NCBI GenBank assembly: GCA_025174535.1
Contig: JALBUN010000013.1
Coordinates: 124,001-188,000 of the forward strand
Direction of reading: 5' to 3'
DNA from: Cantharellus purpuraceus
Lineage: Eukaryota > Basidiomycota > Agaricomycetes > Cantharellales > Hydnaceae
Length of the DNA stretch: 64,000 nucleotides
The position numbers and the translations under genes are program-made. Below the pieces are notes generated by a model. The model made no database searches. It was not told the DNA's origin and saw only the letters and a list, made by a program, of their open reading frames with translations. Positions 51,050 through 63,500 of the stretch are shown here, one piece after another (the stretch's first letter is position 1; each line of letters opens with the position of its first letter).

Positions 51050-52234
51050 AAAAGCGGTGGGTTGGTTTAACGTGGAATATGACGGTGGTGTACATTATAC
51101 ATCGTCTTGACCTACGTGTGATTGATGCCGTATTTACAGGTCATCTCAAACGAGTCTACTGTTCCCTTTGACTCAATTTACTTTGATTATAGTTGTAAAT
51201 CCCATGTGCTTGTGCATTTTTCTTCTTTCTCGTCTTTTGATAATGTGTATGATATGACACGTGCTTCCCGAGGTATCCTGGATTAGTGGCCATTCTTTGG
51301 AACGAAATGTACACAACTCCCTGCTTGACTCAAGGTTTTCTACTAACCCTCCTTTCTTGGTCTCCTTTCTTGATTTTCTTATTCGTATTGTGTACCGAAA
51401 TATTTGATGTTTACACCGACTTGAGAGACGAGACTGTTAAGATGAGTCCATTGCTTGTTTGAACTAGATCCGGTACCCATGAGTATCCTATTCATGCGCA
51501 TTTCTGGAATGGGCTTTAAAGGGTGCGTCAGAATATTGTTAAAATGCCTTTCCATTATTATGGGACAGTGGATAAACTTACAGCAAAGTCATCTATATAA
51601 GACATTCTATTAAGAGAAGTCATTGGCCGGATCATCTCTCAAACGGGAGAGAACGCAAACCATTTTGGCGAAATTCTTCTAAAGAGCAAAGCATCTTGAA
51701 TAGCGATTTACTGTATGTGAGGCGCTTGGTATCAAGAACACGTAAAATGTATGAGGGTGTCACTAAAGCGGGAATATACGGATGCTCGGTCTCCGGTGGA
51801 TGCCAAGCTGAAGTTCACTGGCTGTTGAAGTTGAAATGTAGAACGCGTACACATATTACAGGACGTTAACCATAATTGGACGACGCGGACTTCATAATCC
51901 ACCGTCAACTATATTTAGTCGACACGGGTATAAGTAGCAGTACATTTTACATTCTCTACACTGGCGGACATATTTAAGGATGGCCGCCAATTATTCCTCT
52001 TTACCTCAGTCGTATGTATCCCACATAGCGACTGAGGTGAGGAGCAATGTTCTGTCTGTTCAGTATAGATTTACTCATGTGTTATGATGCCATACAGATC
52101 ATAATGTACAGGTATTGACAATATAGTTGTATTATATTCCACATAGCGACTGAGATCATACTGTACAGACGTCAATAGTTGATGTACTCAATATTTGGTA
52201 AATTCAATGTCTTGAACAGGAACTATGGGCAGGA
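51050..52234. other. Intergenic between convergent aldehyde dehydrogenase copies
   Basis: No gene recognised. It contains the stem-loop at 52003-52038 and a half copy of it at about 52135-52155. Confidence 0.5.
52003..52038. repeat. Perfect stem-loop, 10-bp arms (ACCTCAGTCG)
   Basis: acctcagtcg and its exact reverse complement enclose a 16-nt loop (tatgtatcccacatag). The right half (ccacatagcgactgag) is repeated about 110 bp further on. The arm core CTCAGTC is shared with the palindromes at 20839 and 20944. Confidence 0.75.
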
Positions 52235-52960
52235 CATGTCCGAATATTTTTCCGAAAAGCGTCGCTCGTAGGAAAAATGACTGAGGATGGCTCTCTCATC
52301 AGAGAATCATCGCAGGAAACATTTTGAAACAATCATAAGTGCAGAGGTATTTTCCTGATCTGTTCGTATCACCACCCAGGAAAACATGGGCTTTGGTTAG
52401 CCAAACGCGCACTTCAAAAGGACAGATTAATGGAAAGAGCACCTTTAGTCTCTGGAAAATTCGAGAGAAGGTTCCAGAGGTTCCAGAATTGTCGCCTCAG
52501 CACTTCCTCCATTCGACCTTGAAAGCATCTCCTAATTTCCCCTGTGCGTGTTTCGATAATCAGGAGACACGCATGCCCGCAGAAGGCTCAGGTCAGCACA
52601 GGCGAGATGCGTACTGAAACATGTGGGATATTATTACCGATCCCCCATTCATCATTGCACACCAAGCCGCCAATGAAAAATCTACTGTTTCATCGACAAT
52701 GACAAGAGATTTACCTCCCAATTCGAGAGTAATAGGCGTCACGCATTTCGCGGCCGCTGCCTAGAGCTCGAGTCAAGAGGATGATGCGTAGCGATCACAG
52801 TCAGAACAAACCGATGTAGAGAACTAGAAGAACGGCCATTGCTCAAGACATCATTGCTGAAGAGATCCTCTTTTCGGAATGCAATAAACCAGTACGAGGG
52901 AAGAGCGTACATGGTTGCGGATCTGTAGCACAATGACTAGGCCATACTGGCCCTGAGGCT
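52235..52960 (-). pseudogene. Aldehyde dehydrogenase pseudogene (third copy)
   Basis: On the minus strand, order is kept with the intact copy at 53694-56097: [14 protein letters not shown] (near 52730), CVSPDYRNTH (near 52570, with the catalytic Cys region), then LGGDTNRSGKYL (near 52350) and a NVSCDDSLMRE-like stretch. Stops and frameshifts interrupt every exon, and both ends of the gene are missing. It adjoins the 3' end of the intact copy at a distance of about 0.7 kb, so tandem duplication followed by decay is likely. Confidence 0.8.
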
Positions 52961-53693
52961 AGCATACCTGTAATATCCTCGATCGAGTGTATGTAAGTTC
53001 ACCTGATATGATAGTTCAAAGTTGGAGGGGCCGTATGGGAATGGTCGATCAAGCTTGTTCCAGTGCGCAGGTCATGCATTGTATACTTTGGCCGGTCGGC
53101 AGAGCTTGTAAATTGCTTTGCCTTGAACCGTGAAAATCGAGCCTGCACTGACACTAGCGTGTAGGAAACCGGTCGGGATCATCGGGGTTGTTGCAAGTTT
53201 ATGATGCAGTATCACAGACGATGAGCGAATTTCGACTGCGGCTGGGGAGCCATACGCAGCAAATGGCAGAAATTTCACGTCCACTCGAATTTCGTGGATA
53301 TTCGATGGTAACATTGATAGGCGGTGTCGTCTGTCAACCTAGCACCACATGAACACAAGATGGCCAACGCTGCCGGTTCCATTCATCGGAGCCAACTCAC
53401 TATATTGACTGGGTGAACCCACGTTTAATAATCTCATCCTGATGCAAAGCACCGATCGGTGCGTTGTAAGAACTGAGGTGGAGCATTGCATAATAACACA
53501 TAATGCAACACCGATTCTCATTCGCTTGTTGTGAGTCCCTGTACATGACGCCAGTAACATAAAAGTCATTGAAGGAATGCGAGAAATCGCAGCTATTCCC
53601 ACAACTGTTTTTCCACCCAGCACACCTATATTTATATGCAATAAGTTCATCATACATTCCCGAAGCTCCCAGGAGAACAGATGCTCCCCAGAC
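52961..53693. other. Spacer, no gene recognised
   Basis: Two minus-strand frames of 80-104 codons (53072-53314, 53339-53653) have no recognised domain. Confidence 0.45.
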
Positions 53694-56097
53694 TCAGGCC
53701 GTTACAAACTCAGAGAGGCGCTTCTTGTTGACTGCAATCAATGCGCATGTGACGGAGAGGAAAACCCACGGCTTCCAATTGAAAGGCGCACTTTCTCCGG
53801 GGCGAGGATAGGGAATTTGTGTAAACGCCTGTGCTCCGGGGTTTTCCTAATACCGGGCGAGTGGTTAATGGACGTCAAGTGGGAACGACGAGGGAATGAT
53901 GGAACGTACGGGGTAAGGAGGAAAACGGAAACCCATCATGCGGTCAATCCTTGAGACAGTTGATAGTAAATGTCACTACGTCTCTTTAACAAGAAGGGGG
54001 GGAATCGAACCATTTAGGTGAATTGAATGATGCTCTGTGGTGAACGAATGTATCGAAGGAGTATTTCCCCCTGTGTGAGCCATCTATAGCATTATAATCA
54101 GTCCCGATGAACAACATTGATGTTTATAGCTTTGAAACATACAGCCCGAGGGGCCAACACCTCCGAACGGCGTGACAGAAGCTGACATTACACGTAAGCG
54201 GTCTAGGACTTGTGCACAATCATTGACTCACAGGCTCCTTGCAGAACTACGTCGTTCTCCATGAACATCCCCGATAGAGTATTTTCTCGCACTGCATATA
54301 ACGAATAGGATGAGTGCTACAAATTAGTGAAAAACAGCGTATAGCTAGTACCGTATGCACGGAACTTGGAGTCCTTGGAAAACACATAAAGTGCAAGAGG
54401 GTGGTCACTGACGCGAGGAAACAGGTGACTATCTATTCTTCTTGATCAAATACGACCACTTACTGATCGTTAATGTATTTGAGACCAACTTCAATGTTGG
54501 GAACAGGAACAATGGATAAAATAGGGCCAAATAATTCCCTGGAGCAATTGTCAGTCAAGCCATGCGTGACAATAATTGGTCTGCGACTTGCTCGCTCATC
54601 AGAGAATCTTCAAATGATACGTTCTGGACAACAGTAGGAGCAATGTATTTCTCCGACCTGTCCGTTTCGCCACCCAGAACAATGTTGCCTTGGAATTGTT
54701 AGCGAAAATGCATACCGATCATAGTAATAGGCTACCTTCGGTCTTAGCCAACAGGCCGGCGATTCTATCCCAATGAGATTGTGCACAGATGCGAGAAAAT
54801 GAGCCCGAGGTTCGGGCGTCGCTACCGTAGAACTTCTTCCACGTCGTCTTCAATGCGTCAACCAGTTTACCTTGTGCGGCTTGAGGTACCAGGACGTAAT
54901 CAGGAGCTGTGCAGGTCTAAAGAAGGCTAAGGCTAAGGCCGTCCATGAATGGCATTGTAAAACATACCTGACCCGAATTCATCATTTTACCCCAAAGAAT
55001 GCGTCTAGCAGCTAATTCGAAATCTGCATTCGAATCAACGATAACGGGAGATTTGCCTCCCAATTCGAGAGTGACAGGGGTCAGGTGCTTCGCAGCTGCT
55101 GTAGCAATGATACGGCCGACTCTACCGCTACCTAGAATGAAAGTCATGACAATAACTCAATGTGTCTAATAATGACTACTACAAACCGGTGTAGAGAACT
55201 AGAAAACGGTTTGTCTTTAGATTCAACTAAAAAGTGACATGTGACGTACTGTGATCCCACTGCAAAGACAGCAACTGCCGAAGGAACCTCATTTGTAATA
55301 GTTTGCAAAAGCTCAGAGTTATCCACGCACCTGCGTAGTCTCAGCTACAGAGCCATTGACAACGCTATACATATCCTGGTCGATTACGATAAGCATTCAC
55401 GAAGAGTCCTTTAACATGGTGTCCCACCGGATCCAAGTATTTGGGAAACAGTTCAGCAAGGAGCTGAGAAGTAGCTGGAGTCATCTCGGACGGCTTTACC
55501 ACGACCGCACATCCAGCTGCAATGGCACCCGTCTGGTAGCGTTGATAAATCATGCGTGATCTCCACAGTGTAAATGGAATATGATGCTTACTATCGGGGC
55601 CAGGCACCACAGTGGGTAGTTGAATGGACTGATAATCAGAGCAACTCCTTTGGGCTCCTTGCAGACTTTTGGCGAGAATACGAAAAAATTGGAATCGAAC
55701 GGGGCCCTGTCAGGCTTCACCCAGGAGTCTACATTCTTGTAGGCCAAGAGAGCCTCAGAAATGAGGGGCCCCACGTCATTCCTGGGCCAATCCAACTGTG
55801 CATAGATATCAATGCCTCACATGCAAACTCTATCACTTACAGATATGACTCAAGTGAAGGGCGACCGAGATCTTTGCGAAGTGAGACTTGGAACCGCTTA
55901 ACGTTGTCTTTGACAAGGTACGCAAGTTGCAAAAGTTGTTCCTTGCGATATGCGACAGATTTGGCCTTTCCCGCACGAAAACTGCGTTGCACATGATTGT
56001 GAATCTGTATAACGTTCAGCACACGGACTTGCTCGTTATATGACTGAAATACCTGTGTAATCTCATCAACTGGTGTGTAGATGAGTTCACTTGACAT
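53694..56097 (-). CDS. Aldehyde dehydrogenase, class-3 type with C-terminal membrane anchor, 523 aa
   Basis: Sixteen exons join in phase: 56097-55841, 55781-55592, 55532-55428, 55375-55331, 55274-55250, 55199-55188 (12 nt), 55131-54968, 54916-54736, 54688-54592, 54538-54464, 54407-54352, 54291-54232, 54181-54143, 54083-54011, 53949-53910 and 53846-53694. Landmarks: [41 protein letters not shown], catalytic Cys in [13 protein letters not shown] and [11 protein letters not shown]. The intron after exon 9 has a GC donor with the consensus GA|GCAAGT, the only placement that keeps the frame. The last exon adds about 50 residues ending in the hydrophobic [13 protein letters not shown] followed by NKKR. 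This fits a tail anchor as in fatty aldehyde dehydrogenases of the ER or peroxisome, so lipid-derived aldehydes are a plausible substrate. Localisation is inference. Confidence 0.9.
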
Positions 56098-57191
56098 GGC
56101 TGTTGTTCGTGTTTAGCGTTAAGGGGTTGCGCCTGTTATATACCACCAGCGCTACAGGTGTCGACCTGCTTACAACCAGGGTCACGGGGGTGTGACGCGT
56201 CTCCGGCATCACGTGATGGACGTTGTCGTTTTTCATCGACTTTTTACCTCTCGCATCAATCCGCAGCACCCTGTGGCCAGTGTATCGAGTGAGATTGACC
56301 GCGACTTCTAGGCAAAAAATGGCCGGGCACTGGTCTTCCCCTTTGTAGCCACATATCATATAGTAGGCATCATATTGTTTTGCCATTTGTTCTCTTCTAC
56401 ACCAATTTCTCTGTCCATTCGAGCTATGCTAAAGGAATGGCTTGATTGAGGGTGATCAGCAGTGATCCATTCGCAGCGCAGTAGCAGCATGGGGACCTGT
56501 GGGTGTCTGGTGTCTCACAGCCTTCCTCGTTATTTATCCAAGTCGGCCATGGAGCTGCAGACGCTAAGCCCGAACATGGGTCTGTGCGTGTAAACACGGC
56601 TCGATCGCATATCACACAACCACCTTAGTAAGTAGACTTCACTGAGGACATATCACTTACATCCCTTAGATGGCACTGAGCAAACCGATCTTTAGTTATT
56701 ATCACGACCGGTGTTCTTGAGAAGCCCCACTGCCATAGCCGGGCTAGATAATCTGAAACCCATTAAAGAATGCCCTTGAAAAACTGACCCCTTCGGTAGA
56801 GTAATTGTGCCGTCTGATACTATTTGCGTCACATGCTTCAGGGACAAAGTGTGATGAATACCCGCAGCGAAATCACAACAGCGCCGCCGCTCAACTATGG
56901 AGATGCTGGCACTTCACGACCATGTTGTATTGAGCCAGGTGAATGTGGTGCACTTATTGCCTTTGCTTGGAACTTCGACTCAGACAATATGTGACACTGT
57001 GGTAAGGGGAGGAACGGCCCACGCAGTACGGTGCACATCGGCGTCTAGTGTCTGACCAGCTCACTGCAGACGATTGGATAGACCAGCCGCCCTTCCGGTG
57101 TGTCGAGCTTGACTTCCAAGTCTGATCCTGGTTTGGCTTAAGGCACTGCTAGTGCAGAAGGGAAAGACAGCGCTGAAGGGGGTTCTAGATA
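56098..57191. other. Intergenic; upstream of the tail-anchored dehydrogenase and of the GFA gene
   Basis: No gene recognised. The first exon of the GFA-type gene may lie in the last 200 bp. Confidence 0.5.
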
Positions 57192-57792
57192 CGTGTTGGA
57201 GTGCTTTTGCAAGCGAGGCGAGCTATTCCCCAAGGACTCAGTTAAAATTACACGTTTGACCCCACTAGCAGTCCAATTCTCCATCTCCTCAGATCCGTTG
57301 GACGTGAAAATTTGTCATTGTGACATGTGCAGAAAGTTACACGGGGCTCCAATGCAATCAGCAGTGTGTTTTTATTACTGTCACTCAGTTCACAGTTGCC
57401 TTTACAGGCAGGCACTGTTTCATAAAACAGATGTGCGACTTACTAAAGGAAGAGCAGGGGACATTGCCTTCTTCAGGTAACTCTGAGAAGCTCTGAAATC
57501 ATAACCGGCCTCTGATTTCTCTGTTCTGAGCCCTTCTCTTCCTAACCCACACCTGTCCTCTTTTGCAACTCCTTGCCCACGTAAACTGCATTGCGTGAAC
57601 TGCGGCTCCCCCCTCGCAGACGAAGGAAGAAACATGTTCATTGCCTTTCCATCGTCTTTGCATCAGAATGAGAATCTTGGAGTTCTTGGTCACGAAGAGA
57701 AGGGGGCAGATCGACCCCAGCAAAGCACGGGGAAGTTACCGCCTGCATTCAATATTGTAAATCGAAGTTTCTCGTTCAAGCCACTCCACTAA
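57192..57792 (+). CDS. GFA-fold (CENP-V/GFA) zinc protein, 5' end unresolved
   Basis: Family of zinc-binding proteins that includes S-(hydroxymethyl)glutathione synthase; most fungal members have no proven activity. Exons to 57365, 57408-57476 and 57531-57792 join in phase. Zinc-ligand motifs appear in family order: CFCKRG, KICHCDMCRKLHGAP, then after the KTDVRLTKG strand HCVNCGSPLADEGRNMF. The family start (usually an ATG about 10 residues before the first Cys pair) is missing: the frame before 57205 has no ATG, so either a short upstream exon was missed or the gene is 5'-truncated. The stretch of about 20 residues between AFF and PRKLHC (Ser/Pro-rich) is unusual for the family, and the acceptor at 57530 is weak. 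Confidence 0.65.
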
Positions 57793-58343
57793 TTCCTGAA
57801 GGGCAGCGTAAGCACATATTTTACGCGAGGCGCTCATTTGAGATGTGGGACAATGTCGAGAAGTGGGAAGGTCTTGATGGGAAAAGCAGGAGGATGGCAG
57901 ATGATGGTTCCATAATCGAGTAAGCTGAGCCGACTCTACTACGCTTGGATGTAGAGCGTAGACCGTGTTGTGGACGCGGCTGCAAAGTACAACACACGCT
58001 GAACTGTTGTCTTTGCACGCAGATCTTTGGGCGATGTAGACATAATCAAGTGTTGTGAGCATATGTAATAGTCGTGCAAGACCTATGAGCTGCGTGAAAA
58101 TGTACCCTGCTATCATTCTCACCATGTGTGAGCACGGGAGCGTATACCCATGTTGATCGCCTACATTTCGCCATTGCCAGACATTGTATCAAGTGGTCAC
58201 CCCCTATCGAGCTCTCCTTATCTGCTTGCGATCTAAAAGCATTTTATGAGCTGGATATCTCCATGAACTGAGAATAGAATAAGGTGATGCAACAGTTGAA
58301 TACACTGGGTATTTAGGGAACAGAAAGGTCATTATAGCTGCTG
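57793..58343. other. 3' intergenic region
   Basis: Open frames on the minus strand (57736-58125) are not supported by domains or splice logic. Confidence 0.45.
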
Positions 58344-60184
58344 TCAAGGTGAAGGGATGGGAAATGATTTGAATCCAATGAGTCCAGGTCGGAAACAATC
58401 ATTGTTTCGATCGACATCAAGTGAGTAACATGGAATGGGAGGGCCGGACTGAGGACGGGCAGCCAATTTCGGCGTGTGATCGGGTGACTTCTCATTCTGC
58501 CCATGTTTCTGCATCTTTGAATGCGAATTTTCTTTCCCGTTCGTCTTATGCTTGCGCACGTACCACCTGTTCCATTCTGTATGGGGCTTCGCAAAGCTGT
58601 CGGCCACTGGCTTATTTTCCATATCATCACACTGTTCATCATCCAGTTCCAATGTAATGGGCTTGGATGGTTTTTGCGGAGAAAGAAAGAGTGTGTCTGC
58701 GTGATGGGGTAATGGCCCCCAGCCCATACGGTCTTCCAGAGGATCTTTGCGTGCGCGCTCGAACGGTCGTTGTTCATTGATTGCAAGGGCTAGTCCAACG
58801 CTCATGAGCTCCTCATTCTCGATGCGTTGACGGCATAAAGATCGCTCGCGTTCCAAAATGTCGCAGTCTAAGTGTTGTTCCTTCGGAACCTACAATACAA
58901 AATAGAAGCGTATAAATAGTTGAAGCTGCATCGAATGAAAGCGCGAATAAATGAAGGATACAAAGTAGGGTTTATGAAGCGTAGTACAAAGCCAACACGG
59001 CTTTAGGATCGGCCTCCAAAAGATGATGGATCATGCAGGGGGCCTCGTGACGATAATTATGCTCCAGAGGGTGACTAACCTGCTCCATCATCATCGTATT
59101 TTCCACGCTACATGCGTCAAGGATCCAGTATGTGAACATCTCCAAGATAGACAGAGGTTTGGCATCCCAAGGGCTGATCCTGGAAACGAAACCAGTCGTG
59201 TAATCTATCGATCACGTCAGACGGTTAACTTTGGTCATTTCACTTTAACATACAGGATGAGAAAGCGCCAAAGGCCCACTGCTCGTAGCTCGTGACAACA
59301 AAATGGTGGCAATCGTGCATGAAACAAAGGTCATGAAGCTAGATATCCATGTTAATAACATGGATTTCGTAGAAACACGCTCGAACTGACATAGGCCCAC
59401 ATACGATCGGCATTGCTCCATGGAGGATCGTTACTCATGCCATTCTTGCTCGTGCAACCATCAACAAACTGTGGAAGTAATCAGGAGACAATTAACATCG
59501 TGTAAAGAAGAAGCTAACCGTATCCATAGTAGTGAAATCAACAAAGTCTTGGGGAGCAAACTCCCATGGAGGCATTGCTATCACGATGCATTTGACGGTC
59601 TCCATTCCTCCTGACTCGTCCATGGTACAGAAAAACGCAGGCTCGATTTTCTGCGCATTGATGGTCCCCAATCTTGAGGGCGTGAAGAACGCCAAATCAT
59701 TTAGGTCAGAGTCAATCGTTCGCACCAGTTGCTGTACACTCTTGATGGGCCCACGCTCAATCACGAAAAGCGCGGAGCTATTCGCCTCGACCTCGTAGGG
59801 ATTAAAAAATAGATTCTTTTCCATATCCCGTGTGGGAATTTGGGTTGTCAATTTGAGGTTTTCGAAGGCCTCGCCGTCCGCTGCAATAGGAAGGTTGTTG
59901 AAGACTTTGTTTCAAGTAATGAGTCATCCGTCGTTCTTCGTCTCTGGTGTCATAGAAGTATACTCACAGAATATCACTTCATGCTCTAAGCCATCCAAGA
60001 CTTTGATGGTGGACAGTTTTCGAATCCCTCCTGGTCGCATGATGAGTGGCGTTTTTGTACTTCGACCATTCGGGGGTGGCATAGATGGCGCCCGTCTGCC
60101 GCGTACCATCGGTTCCAACGTAAGATGTCCGAGAAAGTGTTCTAGGTTAAACGGAGTGTGTGCCTCGCACTGTGTGTCTGCCAT
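58344..60184 (-). CDS. Hypothetical Agaricomycete protein, 463 aa
   Basis: Six exons join in phase: 60184-59968, 59880-59519, 59468-59391, 59338-59250, 59179-59080 and 58889-58344. The middle contains VDGCTSKNG ... WSNADRMWAY, then LHDLCFMHDCHHFVVTSYEQWAFGAFSS and a WDAKPLSILEMFTYWILDA helix. This arrangement is seen in a group of uncharacterised Agaricomycete proteins (a 'tsYeqWvFG.Fs' core). The long last exon is hydrophilic and probably disordered (Arg/Glu-rich start, Lys/His-rich middle). No catalytic motif recognised. It is divergently transcribed from the NLR gene at 60519, with only 334 bp between start codons. The donor of exon 4 (GTTAAA) is the weakest junction. Confidence 0.7.
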
Positions 60185-60518
60185 CGTTAGGTGGATGTCT
60201 AGGTCGGTGGTGGGTGCAGATGTGGTATATCGGTCTTTTATTTTGAGGGACCTTCTGCAGCCCTATAGACATTTATATTCATGAAAGGGAATAAAGGCGA
60301 TGTATCCACTTGATACAAAATACAAAAAGACAAGGTAAACCAAAGGACAACAATAGGCGAATCAGCCGAGGTTTGGCCCCGCGGCGATTGAACCGATCTG
60401 TGGGTACGCAATGAGCCCACTCGGCTCCAGCCGCTTGCGGTCAGGATGGCGGTGTAGGAGGCTTCTGAGGGTACTGGTTATATCTAGTATAAGAGCGCTA
60501 TCATAGCGACTACTCACC
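60185..60518. promoter_or_regulatory. Divergent intergenic region between hypothetical gene and NLR gene
   Basis: 334 bp separate the two start codons. A TATA-like ctagtataag at about 60483 lies 35 nt before the NLR ATG. A shared promoter is possible; no further motif is evident. Confidence 0.5.
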
Positions 60519-63500
60519 ATGTCCAACAAGGCCCGTGGCAAGCCTACATCCATTCGCGAGACATTGCGTGACATATTCAAACGTCGAACGTCGTCTCGTT
60601 CATCTCCCTCTTCAGTGCCTGCAGCAGGACTGTCGGACTCAGGCAGCGCTCACCCCTACCCTGGCGTTGGCACCAATGCTACCCAGTCTCAGCCCATCTC
60701 TTCAACAGCTCCATCAGGACAGTCAGACTCGGGTGGTGCCCTTCCCCATCATCCCAGTGCTGGCACCAGTATTCCTCAGCCCCAGGCTTCCTCTCCATCG
60801 CTTCCATCCGGCCAGCCAGGCGGCTCCCTCCCCCCACCTAGTGACAGTGCCGACACTCAGCCTTGGACTTATTCAACGCCTCCATCAGCACAGTCAAATT
60901 CAAGCGGTACATTCCCAGTCACCCCACTTGATGATGTCAATGGGAATCGTGACGTTAACCAGCTTAGCCAGCTTCTTAATGACGCTGATGCTTCTCAGAC
61001 ATTGGCTAAGGATATGAGAGGGATTGCATACGAGGGTTTCAAAGGTCTCCTTTCCGTGCTGAATACAGTAGGATATGCTCTCCCGCCGCTGAAGGCAGCC
61101 GCTGCGGGGCTAAGCAGTGTTTTGACGGTAGTCGATGCATGTATTTCTTCACCGCAAGTGACTGTGCAGGACTAACCACATCCCCACGATACAGAGAGTA
61201 GTACAGAATAAGGAAGACTATGAAGTCATCGGAAAAAAACTCGAGGCCATTGTCTCCATGGCTGAGAAATACAAGCAGCATGGTTCCCAGCGGGCATTAG
61301 ACCGTCGCGTTGAAGACTTGTCAACGTGGGTGGTTTCATCATGTTTTGTAAGCCACCTTTTGAACTCACTAGTGCCTCAGTGCTGTGACGCTTCACACGG
61401 ACAAGATACAAAACGTGTGCAAGAGCGGTGGCTTGTTAGACGTGCGTTCGAGAGTGCTCAGGACGCTGCTCTGGTGGCAAAATCGTTTCGTGACATTGGA
61501 ATACTGATGAATGCATTCCAAGTAAATGGTTCTGCAGACTCTGTCGACATGTTTTCGTAGCTGGATTCCAGATGGACACCGTGCTCCATGTTGAAGCTAA
61601 AACAGAGGAGATGTTACACAGACTCAAAAATGAAAACACCACGCGTGAGTTGGATGTGATGGGATGATGCTTTTGATGACACAATGATCAGGGACTCTTC
61701 CACGTGCCAAAAACGCATCTTACAAAACTCGTCAAGCACCTGACGATGTCGAACCTCAAGGTTGCATGAAGGGTACCCGTGTGCAGATCTTGGCTGAGCT
61801 CGAGCAATGGGCATTCGATGATGGAGGTCCAAAGGTCTGCTGGCTGAATGGGATGGCCGGAACGGGCAAGTCCAGCATCGCTCACAGCCTCAGCCAACGC
61901 CTGGATGCGAAGCAAATGCTTGGAGCGAGCTTTTTCTGTTCACGCTCAGCCTCTCAAGAAGTGAGAGACGCAACTCTCATCGTCCCCACGATCGCCTACC
62001 AACTTTCTCGGGCTTCCCCTCTCCTTCGCTCCGCGATAAGTCAGGTAATCGAGGATGATCCCGACGTTGGTTCGTTACAGACACTCTCTATGCAGTTCCG
62101 CGCGCTGCTGGTAGAGCCGATTCAGCGCGTTCTTGACCCTTCTATCAAAACGTATAAACTTGTCATTATCGACGCTCTGGATGAGTGCACCAAACTTGAG
62201 ACCGTAGAAAGATTGATCCAGTCTATCGTCGCGTGCGCTCCAGGCATACCTCTCAAGTTTTTTATCTCCAGCAGGGACATTACCGAAATCCGGAACGCCT
62301 TTCGCCACAACTCTGTGCATCCGCCAGAGGTCCTTTCTTTGCACAGCGTTGAGAGGGCAGTCGTGCAAAATGACATCCAAACGTTCCTTCAATTTTCCTT
62401 GTCTGTAATCGCTCGAAGGAGCCCGCAACCTATATCCTGGCCCCCTCCTGAAGACCTCAAAATTCTTGTCGAGCGATCGGACCGATTGTTTATTTATGCC
62501 GCGACTGCCGTTCGGTACATTGGCGTGCCTGATGTAGACTTCAGAGCGCGCTTAACTCACATCACACGCCTTACCCCGTCAAGGATGCGGACGGGAGTAA
62601 TCGATTCGCTATACAATGATATCATGCAGCAAGCCTTCCAAAGCGAGCTTGAACCTGACGAAGTGTCTCCGAGACGCGAGACGCTTTCCGCAGTCGTGTT
62701 TCTGCTCGTCCCCTTGTCTATGAACGCCATCGCATCCTTGCTGCATATGGATAATCTTCGGGCTCGGTTTGGGTTGGCGCCATTTCGCTCCGTGATCCAT
62801 GTGCCTGCTGCCGACCACAGTCCGGTCTCCCTCTTTCACGCCTCATTTCGCGATTTCATCGTTGATCGCTCCCGATGTGAGAAGTACTTCCTGGATGTCA
62901 CTGAAGGTCATTCGATGTTAGCTGTCAAGTGTCTCCGATGCTTGAATCAGTCTCTTAAACGTAACATATGCAATTTGGATATCAACAAGACGTTCTCACC
63001 ATCCCAGGAAACCCTTGCTATCTCTGACGGCCTACGATATTCGTGCGTGCACTGGGCATCACACCTTGTACACGTTCTCGAAGGAGGCATCACACAGAGC
63101 TCAGTGGACGTCATCCAAGACCTTTTTTCAGTGTTTGTCAATGAGCATATACTGCACTGGTTCGAATGCCTGAGCACTTTGAGGGAGCTCGAATCGGGTA
63201 TAACGTCACTTGAAAAGGCGAAGGAAGCAATTTCAGTAAGCACTAAGATGGCTGGGAGGAAGAATATTAACCGTTCTCTCAGGCTTTTTCAAAGAGACAC
63301 GGTGGGTTTGAGGGTATACCATCACTTCTCGAGGATGCCCGCCGATCCCTCCAATTCACGTTTGAACCAATTAACCGGCACCCGCTTGAAACGTATCACT
63401 CTACACTCGTGTGGATCCCAAAGAAGTCACTGATGCGTGAGCGATATGCTGACACATTCCGTAGTGCCCCTCGAGTATTATATGGGTTGCCAGAATCCTG

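Noticed and set aside
53995..54012. tRNA T-loop-like sequence ggttcgattcccc (minus strand)
   Set aside because: It spans the end of a dehydrogenase exon and the start of its intron, and no acceptor stem, D-arm or anticodon arm can be drawn around it.
63236..63433. NLR ORF stop at 63433 taken as the protein end or as a frameshift
   Set aside because: A 47-nt GT-AG intron at 63236-63282 switches to the frame that encodes the expected linker and WD40 units.
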